A model generated the notes under the pieces. The model saw only the letters and a list, made by a program, of their open reading frames with translations. It was not told the origin of the DNA and searched no databases. Positions 8,001-15,490 of a DNA stretch of 21,248 nt are shown here, piece after piece; positions within the stretch are counted from its first letter, which is position 1; the number at the start of each line of letters is the position of its first letter. Origin of the DNA: a virus. Made by a program: the position numbers and the translations under genes. The DNA lies in IMG/VR virus record IMGVR_UViG_3300036716_000705, positions 1 through 21,248 of that record. One strand, given 5' to 3'.

Positions 8001-9918
8001 ACTTTTGGGCTTCTACTACCTCACTGTGCAATTGATTTAATCTGGCGTCCATATAGCCAGTATCGAACTCTTTCATAAATTCTTCATTTTCAAATTGAGT
8101 TTCAAGGTCAATATAGGATTTGCCTGCAAATATATCTTCCATTTCACTAGGTGGCATAGAGGTGTCCGTGAAGTTGTTAGTGGCATTACCCTTTTGGTGC
8201 ATTACTTTATGACCGTAAAACTTGTAATATGCGTTAATTATTTGACTTTTGTAAGTGTATTCTTGATTCGCCAGCATCGTTGTCGCATCTTCTTTGGCTT
8301 TTTGTAATTCTGTATCAATATCTTTTAGTCTCTTTGCTTCTGCCGCATTCTTATCGACTATCTCTCGGTGTGCGCCCGATATGTGCTTACCCTCTGCACC
8401 TTCTTTTATAAAATGTTCATATGCCCAGAAATCATCAGGCGTAGAATATGTCTTCAAAAGTTGCGAGTCTAATGAAATGCTAAAGTCTAATATCTGGTCA
8501 TTATTTCCAGTAAACAAATAATCATATTTTTTATTGACGTGTAGATTATCAAATAATTGTTGAAGCACTTCTCGATAACTTAGAATCTTGGCTTGTTGAT
8601 TTGGCATATTTTGGTCTATTACCTTTTCTTCATAGTCTATAAAAAACTTAACATCATATGAATTTTTTCCTTCTACTGGATTATATCCATCTGTTTTGAT
8701 AGCCAGATTTGGAGTAATTTTTAATACTTTATTTGTAGTATGACTATTTCTTTTTAGTTCTTTTCTAACTTCTTCTGAAATAAGGCATATCTCTTCGATG
8801 ACTCCGTAAATCAAATTCTGTGGTAATACTTGGCCAACTGGTTCAGCGTCATTTTTACCTTTCTTTTTAAAGTTTTTTACCTGATCCCACGATACACCTA
8901 ACATTGAACCTTTTGAGAATCCGACATCTTTAAATTGTGTAGAGAATTCATAACTATATGAATGTTTTAGATTTGCGTCTAGAGTGATATGATTATCCGT
9001 CACTGATTTGTTTAACTCTACAAAAAAGGTGTCTAATGTTTCTTTTAGTGTACTGCCCACCTTAAAGTCAAATCCATATTCATTATTACTCACATCAATG
9101 TCCATTACAATTGCGTCTGCTGGCGATTGTCCATCGATAACCGTAGTTGTTCCCCTTGCATCTGTTGAAGTGCTTAGTTCGTGATATTTGCTGATTTTAA
9201 ATGGTAAGACTTTTGTTTGGTTAATCTTTTCTGACTTGCCATCTTTGTGTCCTACAAAATTAATTTTAATATAATATATAGCAGTGCTAATAGAAGTAAA
9301 TCCACATAGAAGAACTGCGTTTTGTAAATTATCTGTTAAACTTGTTTCTCCAACTTGTGTGATAGTGAAAGATAATTTATCCGCTACACCGGCAATTTTA
9401 CTATAATTAGAATTTCCCTGGGGTAAGGATTCCACGGTTAAATCTGTTATATTAAATTCAGTAGTTACCCCAGTTTTTGCTATTATGATTTTATTATCAT
9501 TAGGACCTGGCCAGTTATTGGTGACGACATCTTCTATAATGAAAGATTCTTCTAATTGAAATTTTCGATTTGCCTCTCTATCAACAACAAACAATTCTAG
9601 GTTATATGTGTAGGAATCAAAGACATCAAGTGGGTTTTCGATGAAATTTTTGGTATCTACAAAATCTACTAAAGAGGTCATTCCATTATCATTCTTTGCT
9701 TTTGCTAACGCTATTAATCTCGCATCTGCTTTAAAATTTGCATCATCATCATCGGCTGGCTTTCTTTTTCTGGCTGCCTCCTTATCCACCCATTTAACAT
9801 CGTGGTCTGTAGTGTCTTCCCAAGTGATGGCAGTTTTGTGTGCGTCATACTTATCCACAGTGCCATCGTTGTGTTTGTAACTAACCTCACCAGTTTGAAT
9901 ATTAGCACTATACCCCAT
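5050..9918 (-). CDS. Giant baseplate structural protein, cyanophage VrlC-like
   Basis: 1622 residues, the largest gene here. It lies between gene 53 and gene 5, where cyanomyoviruses carry a large virion protein annotated VrlC-like. Visible parts: an N-terminal region to about 520 rich in beta strands (e.g. NSYDVKFFIDYEEKVIDQ), a charged helical and probably coiled-coil stretch at about 530-730 (DKNAAEAKRLKDIDTELQKA), a segment at about 790-890 containing KGDPYWLEGYMP and SFSNGIFTQTLMMVKN, and an acidic C-terminal half. The FTQTLxMVKN strand resembles tail-hub tube strands; since no separate gene 27 is seen, it may supply the hub function (inference). No enzymatic motif was found in the C-terminal 700 residues. 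AGGAA ribosome site before the ATG. No frameshift or stop interrupts it. Confidence 0.7.
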   Translation of the reverse strand: MGYSANIQTGEVSYKHNDGTVDKYDAHKTAITWEDTTDHDVKWVDKEAARKRKPADDDDANFKADARLIALAKAKNDNGMTSLVDFVDTKNFIENPLDVFDSYTYNLELFVVDREANRKFQLEESFIIEDVVTNNWPGPNDNKIIIAKTGVTTEFNITDLTVESLPQGNSNYSKIAGVADKLSFTITQVGETSLTDNLQNAVLLCGFTSISTAIYYIKINFVGHKDGKSEKINQTKVLPFKISKYHELSTSTDARGTTTVIDGQSPADAIVMDIDVSNNEYGFDFKVGSTLKETLDTFFVELNKSVTDNHITLDANLKHSYSYEFSTQFKDVGFSKGSMLGVSWDQVKNFKKKGKNDAEPVGQVLPQNLIYGVIEEICLISEEVRKELKRNSHTTNKVLKITPNLAIKTDGYNPVEGKNSYDVKFFIDYEEKVIDQNMPNQQAKILSYREVLQQLFDNLHVNKKYDYLFTGNNDQILDFSISLDSQLLKTYSTPDDFWAYEHFIKEGAEGKHISGAHREIVDKNAAEAKRLKDIDTELQKAKEDATTMLANQEYTYKSQIINAYYKFYGHKVMHQKGNATNNFTDTSMPPSEMEDIFAGKSYIDLETQFENEEFMKEFDTGYMDARLNQLHSEVVEAQKLAAKSGEEYQAAQTLAEESYMDAVSSTISSKHNKASKGIQSAFEGVKNANKNPKKLILAEELDNDFVSKISNDDYRTILKAQASNPITFQRLIRKMGAENRSYTLKAADDIDLELVKAKYYESKQLKPSMIHAQITIKGDPYWLEGYMPIGEKTLKKTFGNGGGDKQGLNIQTTKNGWNGMILTSGVTDGVDLHDNILKRNLITSLYAVSSMTSSFSNGIFTQTLMMVKNTTAEHFTSDAGVVSAGQLTERTDTNDANLEVDIDATYTTGNYEGDYEGVVVTGADGVHRDVLGRDLNGYYYVGDGKMESVEVIQERMYNKIEEEGPNYVDRIVAAWQRVFDVELNEKMGGENERMENLQQDIVDTLAVTPVNPALGQHDAILLDNWARWNNSLIYLENTRKLRDACATGLAPSSCEQVTASEATILETLGLTIEDKGKASTITAINDYFNDVIADPATDASFVLSAQEVAMYQIAGGGELNITGHNSDNIQKLVVDATGERTPTVILEEISNGTHERTSSEPLGATVDNSMLNGNTELVNKEATEVLINLPTYTWNEKKYRDQITYPNSNGDWKATHWFEETVDNVVAKEKVFNPETRKLEIVKTDADTLTVSEAGDVKVLVDEIKTIIEKTPITVDDVVREQQWYERTTKAIVENIEKEKIVVSDDVRRAMNFRAAAQIRKAEELERLTEKDFVTVETLAQGINDINASVKTGHRGDIGKAISIGKIQGELVTSGLKQDAILNKTYYFDPSHRVVDAISLEELEFEAAVLELGLPAEKITAVATKVTGNDTTYVPIQNPVAQIEVDKAPILVKTALNTMDIILPGSLKSRYSKNFAGEGIGWEYAMANPNKVTQYNEAKKIYKLITSYDIGDRTTVTDDMGNVIEVKDFSNIAPIIYTDANGVSTTISNPSTFFGIYTTTYDDMNPSYSRDYDALKEKIADLFPDIKSGQESQLINGKLPTKKDGRLEIIITGDKFYIDPTP

Positions 9919-9955
9919 TATTGTTCCTTTTCTACTAAATTTTTCATTGCTTCAT

Positions 9956-10246
9956 TTACACCATTTTACCAATGTTATCTTTGCTTGGAATCTTAATAAC
10001 AGTTCCTGCTGAGAACCCTCTGATAGGGTCTGTTATGATATCTGGATTTCTATGAGCAAATATCCACCAATACTTCGCTGTGCCATACATCTCGTAACTG
10101 CATAAATCTGGACGTTCGTTGAATTCTTGTGGTATAGTGTAATCTTCATCATGCGGATCTTTAAAGATTAATCTCTTTTTCATTATATCTAATACTGTGT
10201 TGTCTATTATGGAAGTTCTATTCCATGGTGAATTTTCTTTATACAT
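9956..10246 (-). CDS. 53: Baseplate wedge protein gp53
   Basis: 96 residues, shorter than T4 gp53 (196), as in marine relatives. The line YTIPQEFNERPDLCSYEMYG, then TAKYWWIFAHRNPDIITDPI and AGTVIKIP, is the gp53 signature: a P-D-L-x-x-Y-x-x-Y-G helix, a Trp pair, R-N-P and a LysM-like last strand with G-T-x-I-x-I-P. gp53 fastens neighbouring wedges together in the baseplate. It overlaps the upstream gene by 8 bases and precedes the giant structural gene by 37 bases, so it belongs to the same late operon. Confidence 0.9.
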   Translation of the reverse strand: MYKENSPWNRTSIIDNTVLDIMKKRLIFKDPHDEDYTIPQEFNERPDLCSYEMYGTAKYWWIFAHRNPDIITDPIRGFSAGTVIKIPSKDNIGKMV

Positions 10247-10862
10247 AGCCTTTATCCCTTAAACTGCCCGAAAGATAATCTTTGACACTAAATTTATCTC
10301 TTATATCCTGTGGTGAATAAGTAGTTGATAGTGTCATTACAAACATATTTTGAACCGGAACTCTCATGCCTTTGTTTATACCAGAAGGTATTTCTACATA
10401 GTCAATATCTGAGTCTAAGTTCCAAGTAAAGTCACGAATTACACATGGCACATTTTTGTATATTCCGTGTGCATAAAATCGTAATATTGGAGGTGGCATA
10501 CCAGGATCTGTATCTTTTAGCCATTGCATTTTCATCATACCTCTAATCCACAATGCCGCATTGTATACATAATTTGCTTCTTCAGTACTTCTTACAATCA
10601 TTGGTGCCGCAACATTAAGTTCCATATTAGCGTGACTGTCAAACGCACGTTGTTGAAAGTTGGAATGAGTTAGTTGGTAGTCTTGGTAGTTCGCACTACT
10701 AATAATTGAGATGGTAGGAGTATACGGAAAGTTAAGTCTTGTTGGTGTTTTAACATGATAACTATTTCTTGGCCCTTGTCTCTCATTCGTCAAAATATTG
10801 TCGAATCTGCCACTCGGTTCTTCTATATATACTGGTTGTTTTGTGTAATATGGGGTTGCCAT
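10239..10862 (-). CDS. 48: Baseplate tail-tube cap protein, gp48/gp54-like
   Basis: 207 residues. The C-terminal half (MPPPILRFYAHGIYKNVPCV, IRDFTWNLDSDIDYVEIP, VPVQNMFVMTLSTTYSPQDI) follows the tail-tube fold shared by gp19, gp48 and gp54: a G-x-x-x-x-V-P-V/C-V strand, a D-x-D-Y-V turn and a final L-x-x-x-Y-x-P strand. Such proteins sit on the hub and start tube polymerisation. I assign gp48 because marine T4-like phages carry a single short cap protein of this form near gene 53, but gp54 is not excluded. First gene of the minus-strand baseplate operon, with an AGGAG site before its ATG and a GATAAATA octamer about 29 bases upstream. Confidence 0.68.
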   Translation of the reverse strand: MATPYYTKQPVYIEEPSGRFDNILTNERQGPRNSYHVKTPTRLNFPYTPTISIISSANYQDYQLTHSNFQQRAFDSHANMELNVAAPMIVRSTEEANYVYNAALWIRGMMKMQWLKDTDPGMPPPILRFYAHGIYKNVPCVIRDFTWNLDSDIDYVEIPSGINKGMRVPVQNMFVMTLSTTYSPQDIRDKFSVKDYLSGSLRDKGYV

Positions 10863-10890
10863 ATGTTATACTCCTAAATCATTATAACAG

Positions 10891-10898
10891 TATTTATC
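10891..10898 (-). promoter_or_regulatory. T4-type late promoter octamer for the baseplate operon
   Basis: GATAAATA on the minus strand, 29 bases before the start of the tube-cap gene. Identical to the octamers before genes 25, 26-like and the tape measure gene. It probably drives the operon down to the lysozyme-like gene. Confidence 0.7.
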
Positions 10899-10940
10899 GT
10901 TGTATTATCTGCGAAGTTTATTGATAATATAGAAGATTTT

Positions 10941-10952
10941 ACTATATATAGT
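10941..10952. repeat. Perfect 12-base palindrome upstream of the gene 55 promoter
   Basis: ACTATATATAGT reads the same on both strands and ends 10 bases before the -35 box of the gene 55 promoter. An operator is possible, but AT-rich palindromes of this length also arise by chance. Confidence 0.35.
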
Positions 10953-10962
10953 GTTTTACCAC

Positions 10963-10992
10963 TTGACATATGTTAACTATATATGTTATAAT
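10963..10992 (+). promoter_or_regulatory. Sigma-70-type promoter with extended -10 for gene 55
   Basis: TTGACA (10963-10968), an 18-base spacer, then TATAAT (10987-10992) preceded by TG at 10984-10985. Both hexamers are perfect. This strongly suggests early transcription of gene 55 and the genes behind it by the unmodified host polymerase. AGGAGA at 11005-11010 is the ribosome site. Confidence 0.82.
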
Positions 10993-11018
10993 TGTTTATA
11001 AATTAGGAGAATTTCACT

Positions 11019-11888
11019 ATGGCAAGGCGACAAAACTATTTAAACAACAAGGATATGTTGAAACAAATACATATCTCAAAATCTAACTACTCTTGGTTCG
11101 AAGATAGAGACAAGTATCATCAGCATGATATTATACTATACTCAACTGATGATATTCCCGAAGCAGTGGACCAAGCAAGAAAGAACAAATCAAAGCGTTT
11201 ACAAAAATTGGCGTGGGATGCGAACGAAGACAAGAAGAAAAAGCAAGTCGATTTCGAAGTGGACCCTGCTTCTTTTACTGAAGACGAAATAATATTTCGT
11301 ATAATGGGATTTGACCATATACCTGATGAGCCGGGTAGAAAAGCAAATCCAAAAACAATAGCAGACTACAAAGTAAAATTACCATTTCCAGCATTCACCC
11401 ATTACACATATGTAGATGGAAATCTCAATGAAGTTGGAATATCACATTATAACAAAGACAAAGAATTTGATTTATCTTCTGGTAAAATTACCGCGGTATT
11501 GGCAACTATGTATATCAAACTAGTAGAAAGATATTCTCAACGGTCAAACTGGAGAGGATACACATACATTGACGAAATGAGAGGCCAAGCGTTGTTACAA
11601 TTGGCACAAATAGGTCTTCAATTTAACGAAGATAAGAGTGATAATCCATTTGCTTACTACACAACAGTAGTGAATAATTCATTCACTCGGGTACTTAATA
11701 TTGAAAAGAAAAATCAAGGCATTCGTGATGACTTGCTAGAAAATGCAGGACAGGCGCCAAGTTGGACAAGACAGTTGGCACACGAAATGAAATCTCAGGA
11801 GCGTTGGCAACAAATCATCAAAACAAAGATTACAGATGATGCTATTCCAACAGAAACCATTAAAGAGATTTACGCTGACAATGACTAA
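11019..11888 (+). CDS. 55: Late transcription sigma factor gp55
   Basis: 289 residues. The core at about 185-245 (NWRGYTYIDEMRGQALLQLA, DKSDNPFAYYTTVVNNSFTR, then VLNIEKKNQG) matches the sigma region 2-like part of T4 gp55, where NFRNYTFVDDM, KSKNPFAYFTQIIYFAFIRR and IQREKKQ occupy the same places. gp55 replaces sigma-70 on host RNA polymerase and recognises the TATAAATA late octamer. T4 gp55 has 185 residues; the extra 100 or so at the N-terminus, charged and lysine-rich, are unexplained. The acidic C-terminal end (IKEIYADND) lies where T4 gp55 has its clamp-binding tail; binding is inferred. It has a strong sigma-70 promoter and AGGAGA 8 bases before the ATG, and it overlaps gene 47 by 8 bases. 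Confidence 0.92.
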   Translation: MARRQNYLNNKDMLKQIHISKSNYSWFEDRDKYHQHDIILYSTDDIPEAVDQARKNKSKRLQKLAWDANEDKKKKQVDFEVDPASFTEDEIIFRIMGFDHIPDEPGRKANPKTIADYKVKLPFPAFTHYTYVDGNLNEVGISHYNKDKEFDLSSGKITAVLATMYIKLVERYSQRSNWRGYTYIDEMRGQALLQLAQIGLQFNEDKSDNPFAYYTTVVNNSFTRVLNIEKKNQGIRDDLLENAGQAPSWTRQLAHEMKSQERWQQIIKTKITDDAIPTETIKEIYADND

Positions 11889-12900
11889 CAATTTGTTTAA
11901 AAAGGCCGCTTGTTTCACGGATATACATTGGGGTCTTAAAAATAATGCGAAACAACATAATGAAGATTGTTTAGATTTCATTGATTGGTTTATCGAGGAC
12001 GCAAAGAAAAGAGATTGTGAAACTTGTATATTCTTGGGTGATTGGCATCATAACAGGTCAAGTCTCAATATATCAACGATGAAATATAGCATTGCTGGTC
12101 TACGAAGACTAAGCAAAGCATTCAAGAAAGTTTATGTTATCTTAGGAAACCATGACTTATTTTATCGTGAAACTCGTGATGTAAATTCTATGGAATTCAT
12201 TGACGACCTTACTAATGTTGTTCTAGTGAGAGATAAATTAGTCGAGGGCGATGTTGCTATCGTCAGTTGGCTTGTAGGTGATGAATGGAAGAAGATTCCT
12301 AAATTAAAGACAAAATACATCTTTAGTCATTTAGAGTTGCCAAGATTCAAACTCAATGCTATGATAGAAATGCCAGACCACGGTGGATTAAATGGCTCTA
12401 TGTTTACTAATCAAGATTATGTATTCACTGGGCACTTTCATAAACGTCAAGTAAAAGGTAATGTAATTTACATAGGCAATGCATTCCCTCATAACTTCTC
12501 GGACGATTGGGATGATGATAGGGGGTGGATGTTCTTAGAATGGGATAAAGAACCAGAGTTCTTTACTTGGGAAGATGCACCAAAATATAAGACAATCGCA
12601 TTATCAAAATTATTAGATGCGCCAGATAAGTATCTAGTTCCAAAAACAACAGTAAAGATAACATTAGATATCGATATTTCTTATGAAGAAGCAAATTTTA
12701 TTAAGGATACATTTGTAGAAACTTACAAGTTGCGTGATGTGACTCTTATACCGGTCAAAAACACTGAACACGAAGATGACACTGGTGCTGAAATTCATTT
12801 TGAAACAATAGATGAAATTGTAATAGCACAATTATCATCATTAGCCGATACTGGAAGTTTTGATAAAAGAGTATTAATAGAAATTTATAATAATTTATGA
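11881..12900 (+). CDS. 47: Recombination endonuclease subunit gp47 (Mre11/SbcD type)
   Basis: From the ATG at 11881 the protein has 339 residues, the same as T4 gp47; the frame is open 45 bases further up inside gene 55, but that start would add an unrelated N-terminus. The metallophosphoesterase motifs are in order: DIHWG (14-18), GDWHH (53-57), GNHD (89-92), SHLE (149-152) and GHFH (184-187). With gp46 it forms the nuclease that resects DNA ends for recombination-dependent replication. It overlaps the gene 55 stop by 8 bases (ATGACTAA), and its own TGA overlaps the next ATG, so gene 55 to gene 46 is one translationally coupled run. An SDR gene separates it from its partner gene 46. Confidence 0.95.
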   Translation: MTNNLFKKAACFTDIHWGLKNNAKQHNEDCLDFIDWFIEDAKKRDCETCIFLGDWHHNRSSLNISTMKYSIAGLRRLSKAFKKVYVILGNHDLFYRETRDVNSMEFIDDLTNVVLVRDKLVEGDVAIVSWLVGDEWKKIPKLKTKYIFSHLELPRFKLNAMIEMPDHGGLNGSMFTNQDYVFTGHFHKRQVKGNVIYIGNAFPHNFSDDWDDDRGWMFLEWDKEPEFFTWEDAPKYKTIALSKLLDAPDKYLVPKTTVKITLDIDISYEEANFIKDTFVETYKLRDVTLIPVKNTEHEDDTGAEIHFETIDEIVIAQLSSLADTGSFDKRVLIEIYNNL

Positions 12901-13511
12901 AAAGAATACTAATCACTGGAAGTCGTAACTATGGCTTATGCGAGGCTATATGTAATTCATTTGATAACTTTAATCAAGGATATATTGATGATGAAATCGA
13001 ATATGAAACAGCAAGTAGAAGTAATGGATATAATTTAGAGACAGCAAACGGACAAAACAAATTAACAAAACATTATATCAAGGAAAACTTTGATATCTTT
13101 ATAAACAACTCTGCGATATGGAAATTTCATCAGGTTATGATTGTTGAATCGATGTTTAATGCCATGAAAGACGCAGATAGAAAAGGACACATTATAAACA
13201 TCGGATCAACTGCTGACACTGGCGTAAAGGGAAGAACCTGGAGATATCCTACGGAAAAGAAAGCACTCAAAGCCTACAATAGAGATTTAACTTATATGGC
13301 AATGGGTGGCAGTAATATAAAAACAACATTAATATCACCAGGAAGTCTAACAACGCCAAGTGTTATGAAGAAACATCCCGATAGAAAACTGATTGATGTC
13401 GAATATATAGCGGAACTAGTCATGTGGATAATCAATCAACCAGAGTATATAAATGTCAACGAACTGTCGATTGACCCTATACAAGATGGCATTTACGCAA
13501 GAGAGGTATAA
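12897..13511 (+). CDS. Short-chain dehydrogenase/reductase
   Basis: 204 residues with the classical SDR layout: an N-terminal beta strand and cofactor loop ILITGSRNYG (4-13), INNSA (69-73) in place of NNAG, catalytic Ser104 in NIGSTAD, and Tyr117-x-x-x-Lys121, with Ser and Tyr 13 apart as usual, then SPGSLTTP (147-154). One oddity: the third glycine of TGxxxGxG is Cys15. Substrate unknown; reductions of sugars, acyl groups or pteridines are all possible. It is sandwiched between genes 47 and 46, with ATGA overlap to 47 and 2 bases before 46, so it is expressed with the recombination nuclease. Whether it is metabolic or has lost catalysis cannot be told from sequence. Confidence 0.85.
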   Translation: MKRILITGSRNYGLCEAICNSFDNFNQGYIDDEIEYETASRSNGYNLETANGQNKLTKHYIKENFDIFINNSAIWKFHQVMIVESMFNAMKDADRKGHIINIGSTADTGVKGRTWRYPTEKKALKAYNRDLTYMAMGGSNIKTTLISPGSLTTPSVMKKHPDRKLIDVEYIAELVMWIINQPEYINVNELSIDPIQDGIYAREV

Positions 13512-13513
13512 GT

Positions 13514-15304
13514 TTGTTAGTAATTAAGAATATAACAATTAGAAATTTTATGAGTGTGGGTAACATTACTCAGGCAGTTACATTAGACCAAAACGAACTA
13601 ACTTTGGTTTTAGGCAACAATATTGACTTGGGTAGTGACGGTGCAAGAAATGGTACAGGCAAGACAACAATCATTAACGCATTAAGTTACGGCTTGTATG
13701 GAAAAGCACTTACAAATATCAAGCAGAACAATCTAATCAACAAGACTAACGGCAAAGGCATGATGGTCACTGTTGATTTCACATACAACGGAAATGATTA
13801 TAGAATTGAACGTGGTCGTTCTCCAAATGTATTTCATTTCTTAAGAGATGGCATGGAACTTGGTGACAATAGTGTCGAAAATGCAGGTCAAGGTGAAATG
13901 CGAATGACCCAAGTTGAAGTAGAGAGTATCATTGGTATTTCTCACGCAATGTTCAAACACATCGTTGCGTTGAATACTTATACTGAACCATTTCTGGCAT
14001 TACGAGCGGGAGACCAAAGAGAGTTAATCGAAGAACTATTAGGAATAACTGAATTATCTCGTAAAGCCGAAGTGTTGAAAGAGATATCAAAGAATACAAA
14101 AGAACAGATAAAAGAAGAAGAGTATTCATTAAAAGCAGCCGAAGACACGAATGCTCGTATCTTAAAAAGTATTAAAGACATTGAACGCAGACAGAAGATT
14201 TGGACTAACAAACAAACATCCGATTTAGGGGAATTAGAAACTGAATTATTATCATTATCACACGTAGATGTTGAATCTGAACTAAAGAATCACACACTGT
14301 TAACATCTTATAATAAAAACTTGTCTGATATTAATCAAGCAACAAATTGGATTAACAGTATCGAGTCTGATAATACGAAACAAAATAGACTTATCGAACG
14401 ACTTGATGGTGAAATCAAGTTGATTAATGAACATAAATGTCATAGTTGTGGGCAAGATATCCACGATAGCAAACAAGAAGAGATTCTTGGTGTGAAGAAT
14501 ACACAAAAAGAAGAAGCAGTATTACATATGCGTTCTAATGAAAGTTCTCTCTTAGAACACACGTCAACAGTAGAGAAAATTGGAGACATTGGTGATAAGC
14601 CTGTTACATTTTATGATTCACTGTCAAACGCATACGAACATCAAAATTCTGTAGAAAAATTAGAAGAATCGATAGAGAACAATAAAAACACAGAAGACCC
14701 GTATGTCGACCAGATAAATGATATGAGAAATGGTGCTTTAGAAGAAGTAGATTATTCTCACATGAATACGTTAGTTTCGTTACTTGAACATCAGGATTTC
14801 TTGTTGAAGTTACTAACTAACAAAGATAGTTTTATTCGTAAAAAGATTATAGACCAGAACTTAAGTTACTTAAACTCTCGTCTAGCATATTACTTAGATA
14901 AGTTGGGATTACCACATGATGTCGTATTCCAGAGTGATTTATCAGTAGAAATCACTGAATTAGGTCGTGATTTAGACTTTGATAATCTAAGTAGAGGTGA
15001 AAGAAATCGACTTATATTAGGTTTAAGTTGGAGTTTCCGTGATATATTCGAGTCATTATACAGCACAATTAACGTGTTATTTGTTGATGAATTGATAGAT
15101 AGCGGAATGGACACCAATGGTGTCGAATCGTCACTTGCTGTTCTTAAGAAGATGGCAAGAGATGGAAATAGAAGTGTGTTTTTGATATCACACAAAGACG
15201 AATTACAAGGACGTGTTGAAAGCGTCCTTAATGTAATAAAAGAAAATGGTTTCACAAGTTTTTCTCACGAAGAGGAAAGCGCCATGTACAACACAAAGGA
15301 GTAA
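13514..15304 (+). CDS. 46: Recombination endonuclease subunit gp46 (Rad50/SbcC type)
   Basis: 596 residues (T4 gp46: 560). Walker A GARNGTGKTT at 43-52, long coiled-coil arms (about 175-480), a zinc hook CHSCGQ with Cys309 and Cys312, the ABC signature LSRGERNRL near 491-499 and Walker B NVLFVDEL near 520-527. It is the ATPase that, with gp47, processes DNA ends. The start is a TTG: it is preceded at 7 bases by GAGAGG, keeps the conserved first strand (VIKNITIRNFMSVG), and lies 2 bases after the SDR stop, whereas the first ATG downstream would cut that strand. The use of TTG may tune gp46 to gp47. Confidence 0.95.
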   Translation: MLVIKNITIRNFMSVGNITQAVTLDQNELTLVLGNNIDLGSDGARNGTGKTTIINALSYGLYGKALTNIKQNNLINKTNGKGMMVTVDFTYNGNDYRIERGRSPNVFHFLRDGMELGDNSVENAGQGEMRMTQVEVESIIGISHAMFKHIVALNTYTEPFLALRAGDQRELIEELLGITELSRKAEVLKEISKNTKEQIKEEEYSLKAAEDTNARILKSIKDIERRQKIWTNKQTSDLGELETELLSLSHVDVESELKNHTLLTSYNKNLSDINQATNWINSIESDNTKQNRLIERLDGEIKLINEHKCHSCGQDIHDSKQEEILGVKNTQKEEAVLHMRSNESSLLEHTSTVEKIGDIGDKPVTFYDSLSNAYEHQNSVEKLEESIENNKNTEDPYVDQINDMRNGALEEVDYSHMNTLVSLLEHQDFLLKLLTNKDSFIRKKIIDQNLSYLNSRLAYYLDKLGLPHDVVFQSDLSVEITELGRDLDFDNLSRGERNRLILGLSWSFRDIFESLYSTINVLFVDELIDSGMDTNGVESSLAVLKKMARDGNRSVFLISHKDELQGRVESVLNVIKENGFTSFSHEEESAMYNTKE

Positions 15305-15307
15305 TTT

Positions 15308-15484
15308 ATGAGTACAAATGCAGAAATTATGGAAGCAATTGAAACATACCAGGCAGAAAATGCCAAGTTTGAAGAAAAGGGTGTAAAAGCCTCTGCGGCT
15401 CGTGCCAGAAAGGCATTAGGCGATATTGGAAAACTTACAAAGGTACGTAGAAAGGAAATCCAAGATAAAAAGAACAGTATGTAA
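15308..15484 (+). CDS. Small Hc1-type histone-like protein
   Basis: 58 residues from an ATG 3 bases after the gene 46 stop, with GGAG in the ribosome-site position. The sequence has an acidic N-terminal helix (IMEAIETYQAENAKFEEKG) and a basic second half (KASAARARKALGDIG, KLTKVRRKEIQDKK). This order, E-x-K-G-x-K-A-x-A-x-R-x-R then L-x-K-x-x-K-x-x-R-K-E, resembles chlamydial histone H1-like Hc1 and small proteins common in cyanophages. It could bind DNA or the recombination machinery; the role is inferred from charge and neighbours only. Real-gene status is supported by the tight packing between genes 46 and the methyltransferase-like gene. Confidence 0.8.
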   Translation: MSTNAEIMEAIETYQAENAKFEEKGVKASAARARKALGDIGKLTKVRRKEIQDKKNSM

Positions 15485-15490
15485 AAGAAA

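Noticed and set aside
11836-11880. Upstream ATG adding 15 residues to gp47
   Set aside because: It lies within gene 55; the ATG at 11881 gives exactly the T4 length and natural stop-start overlap.
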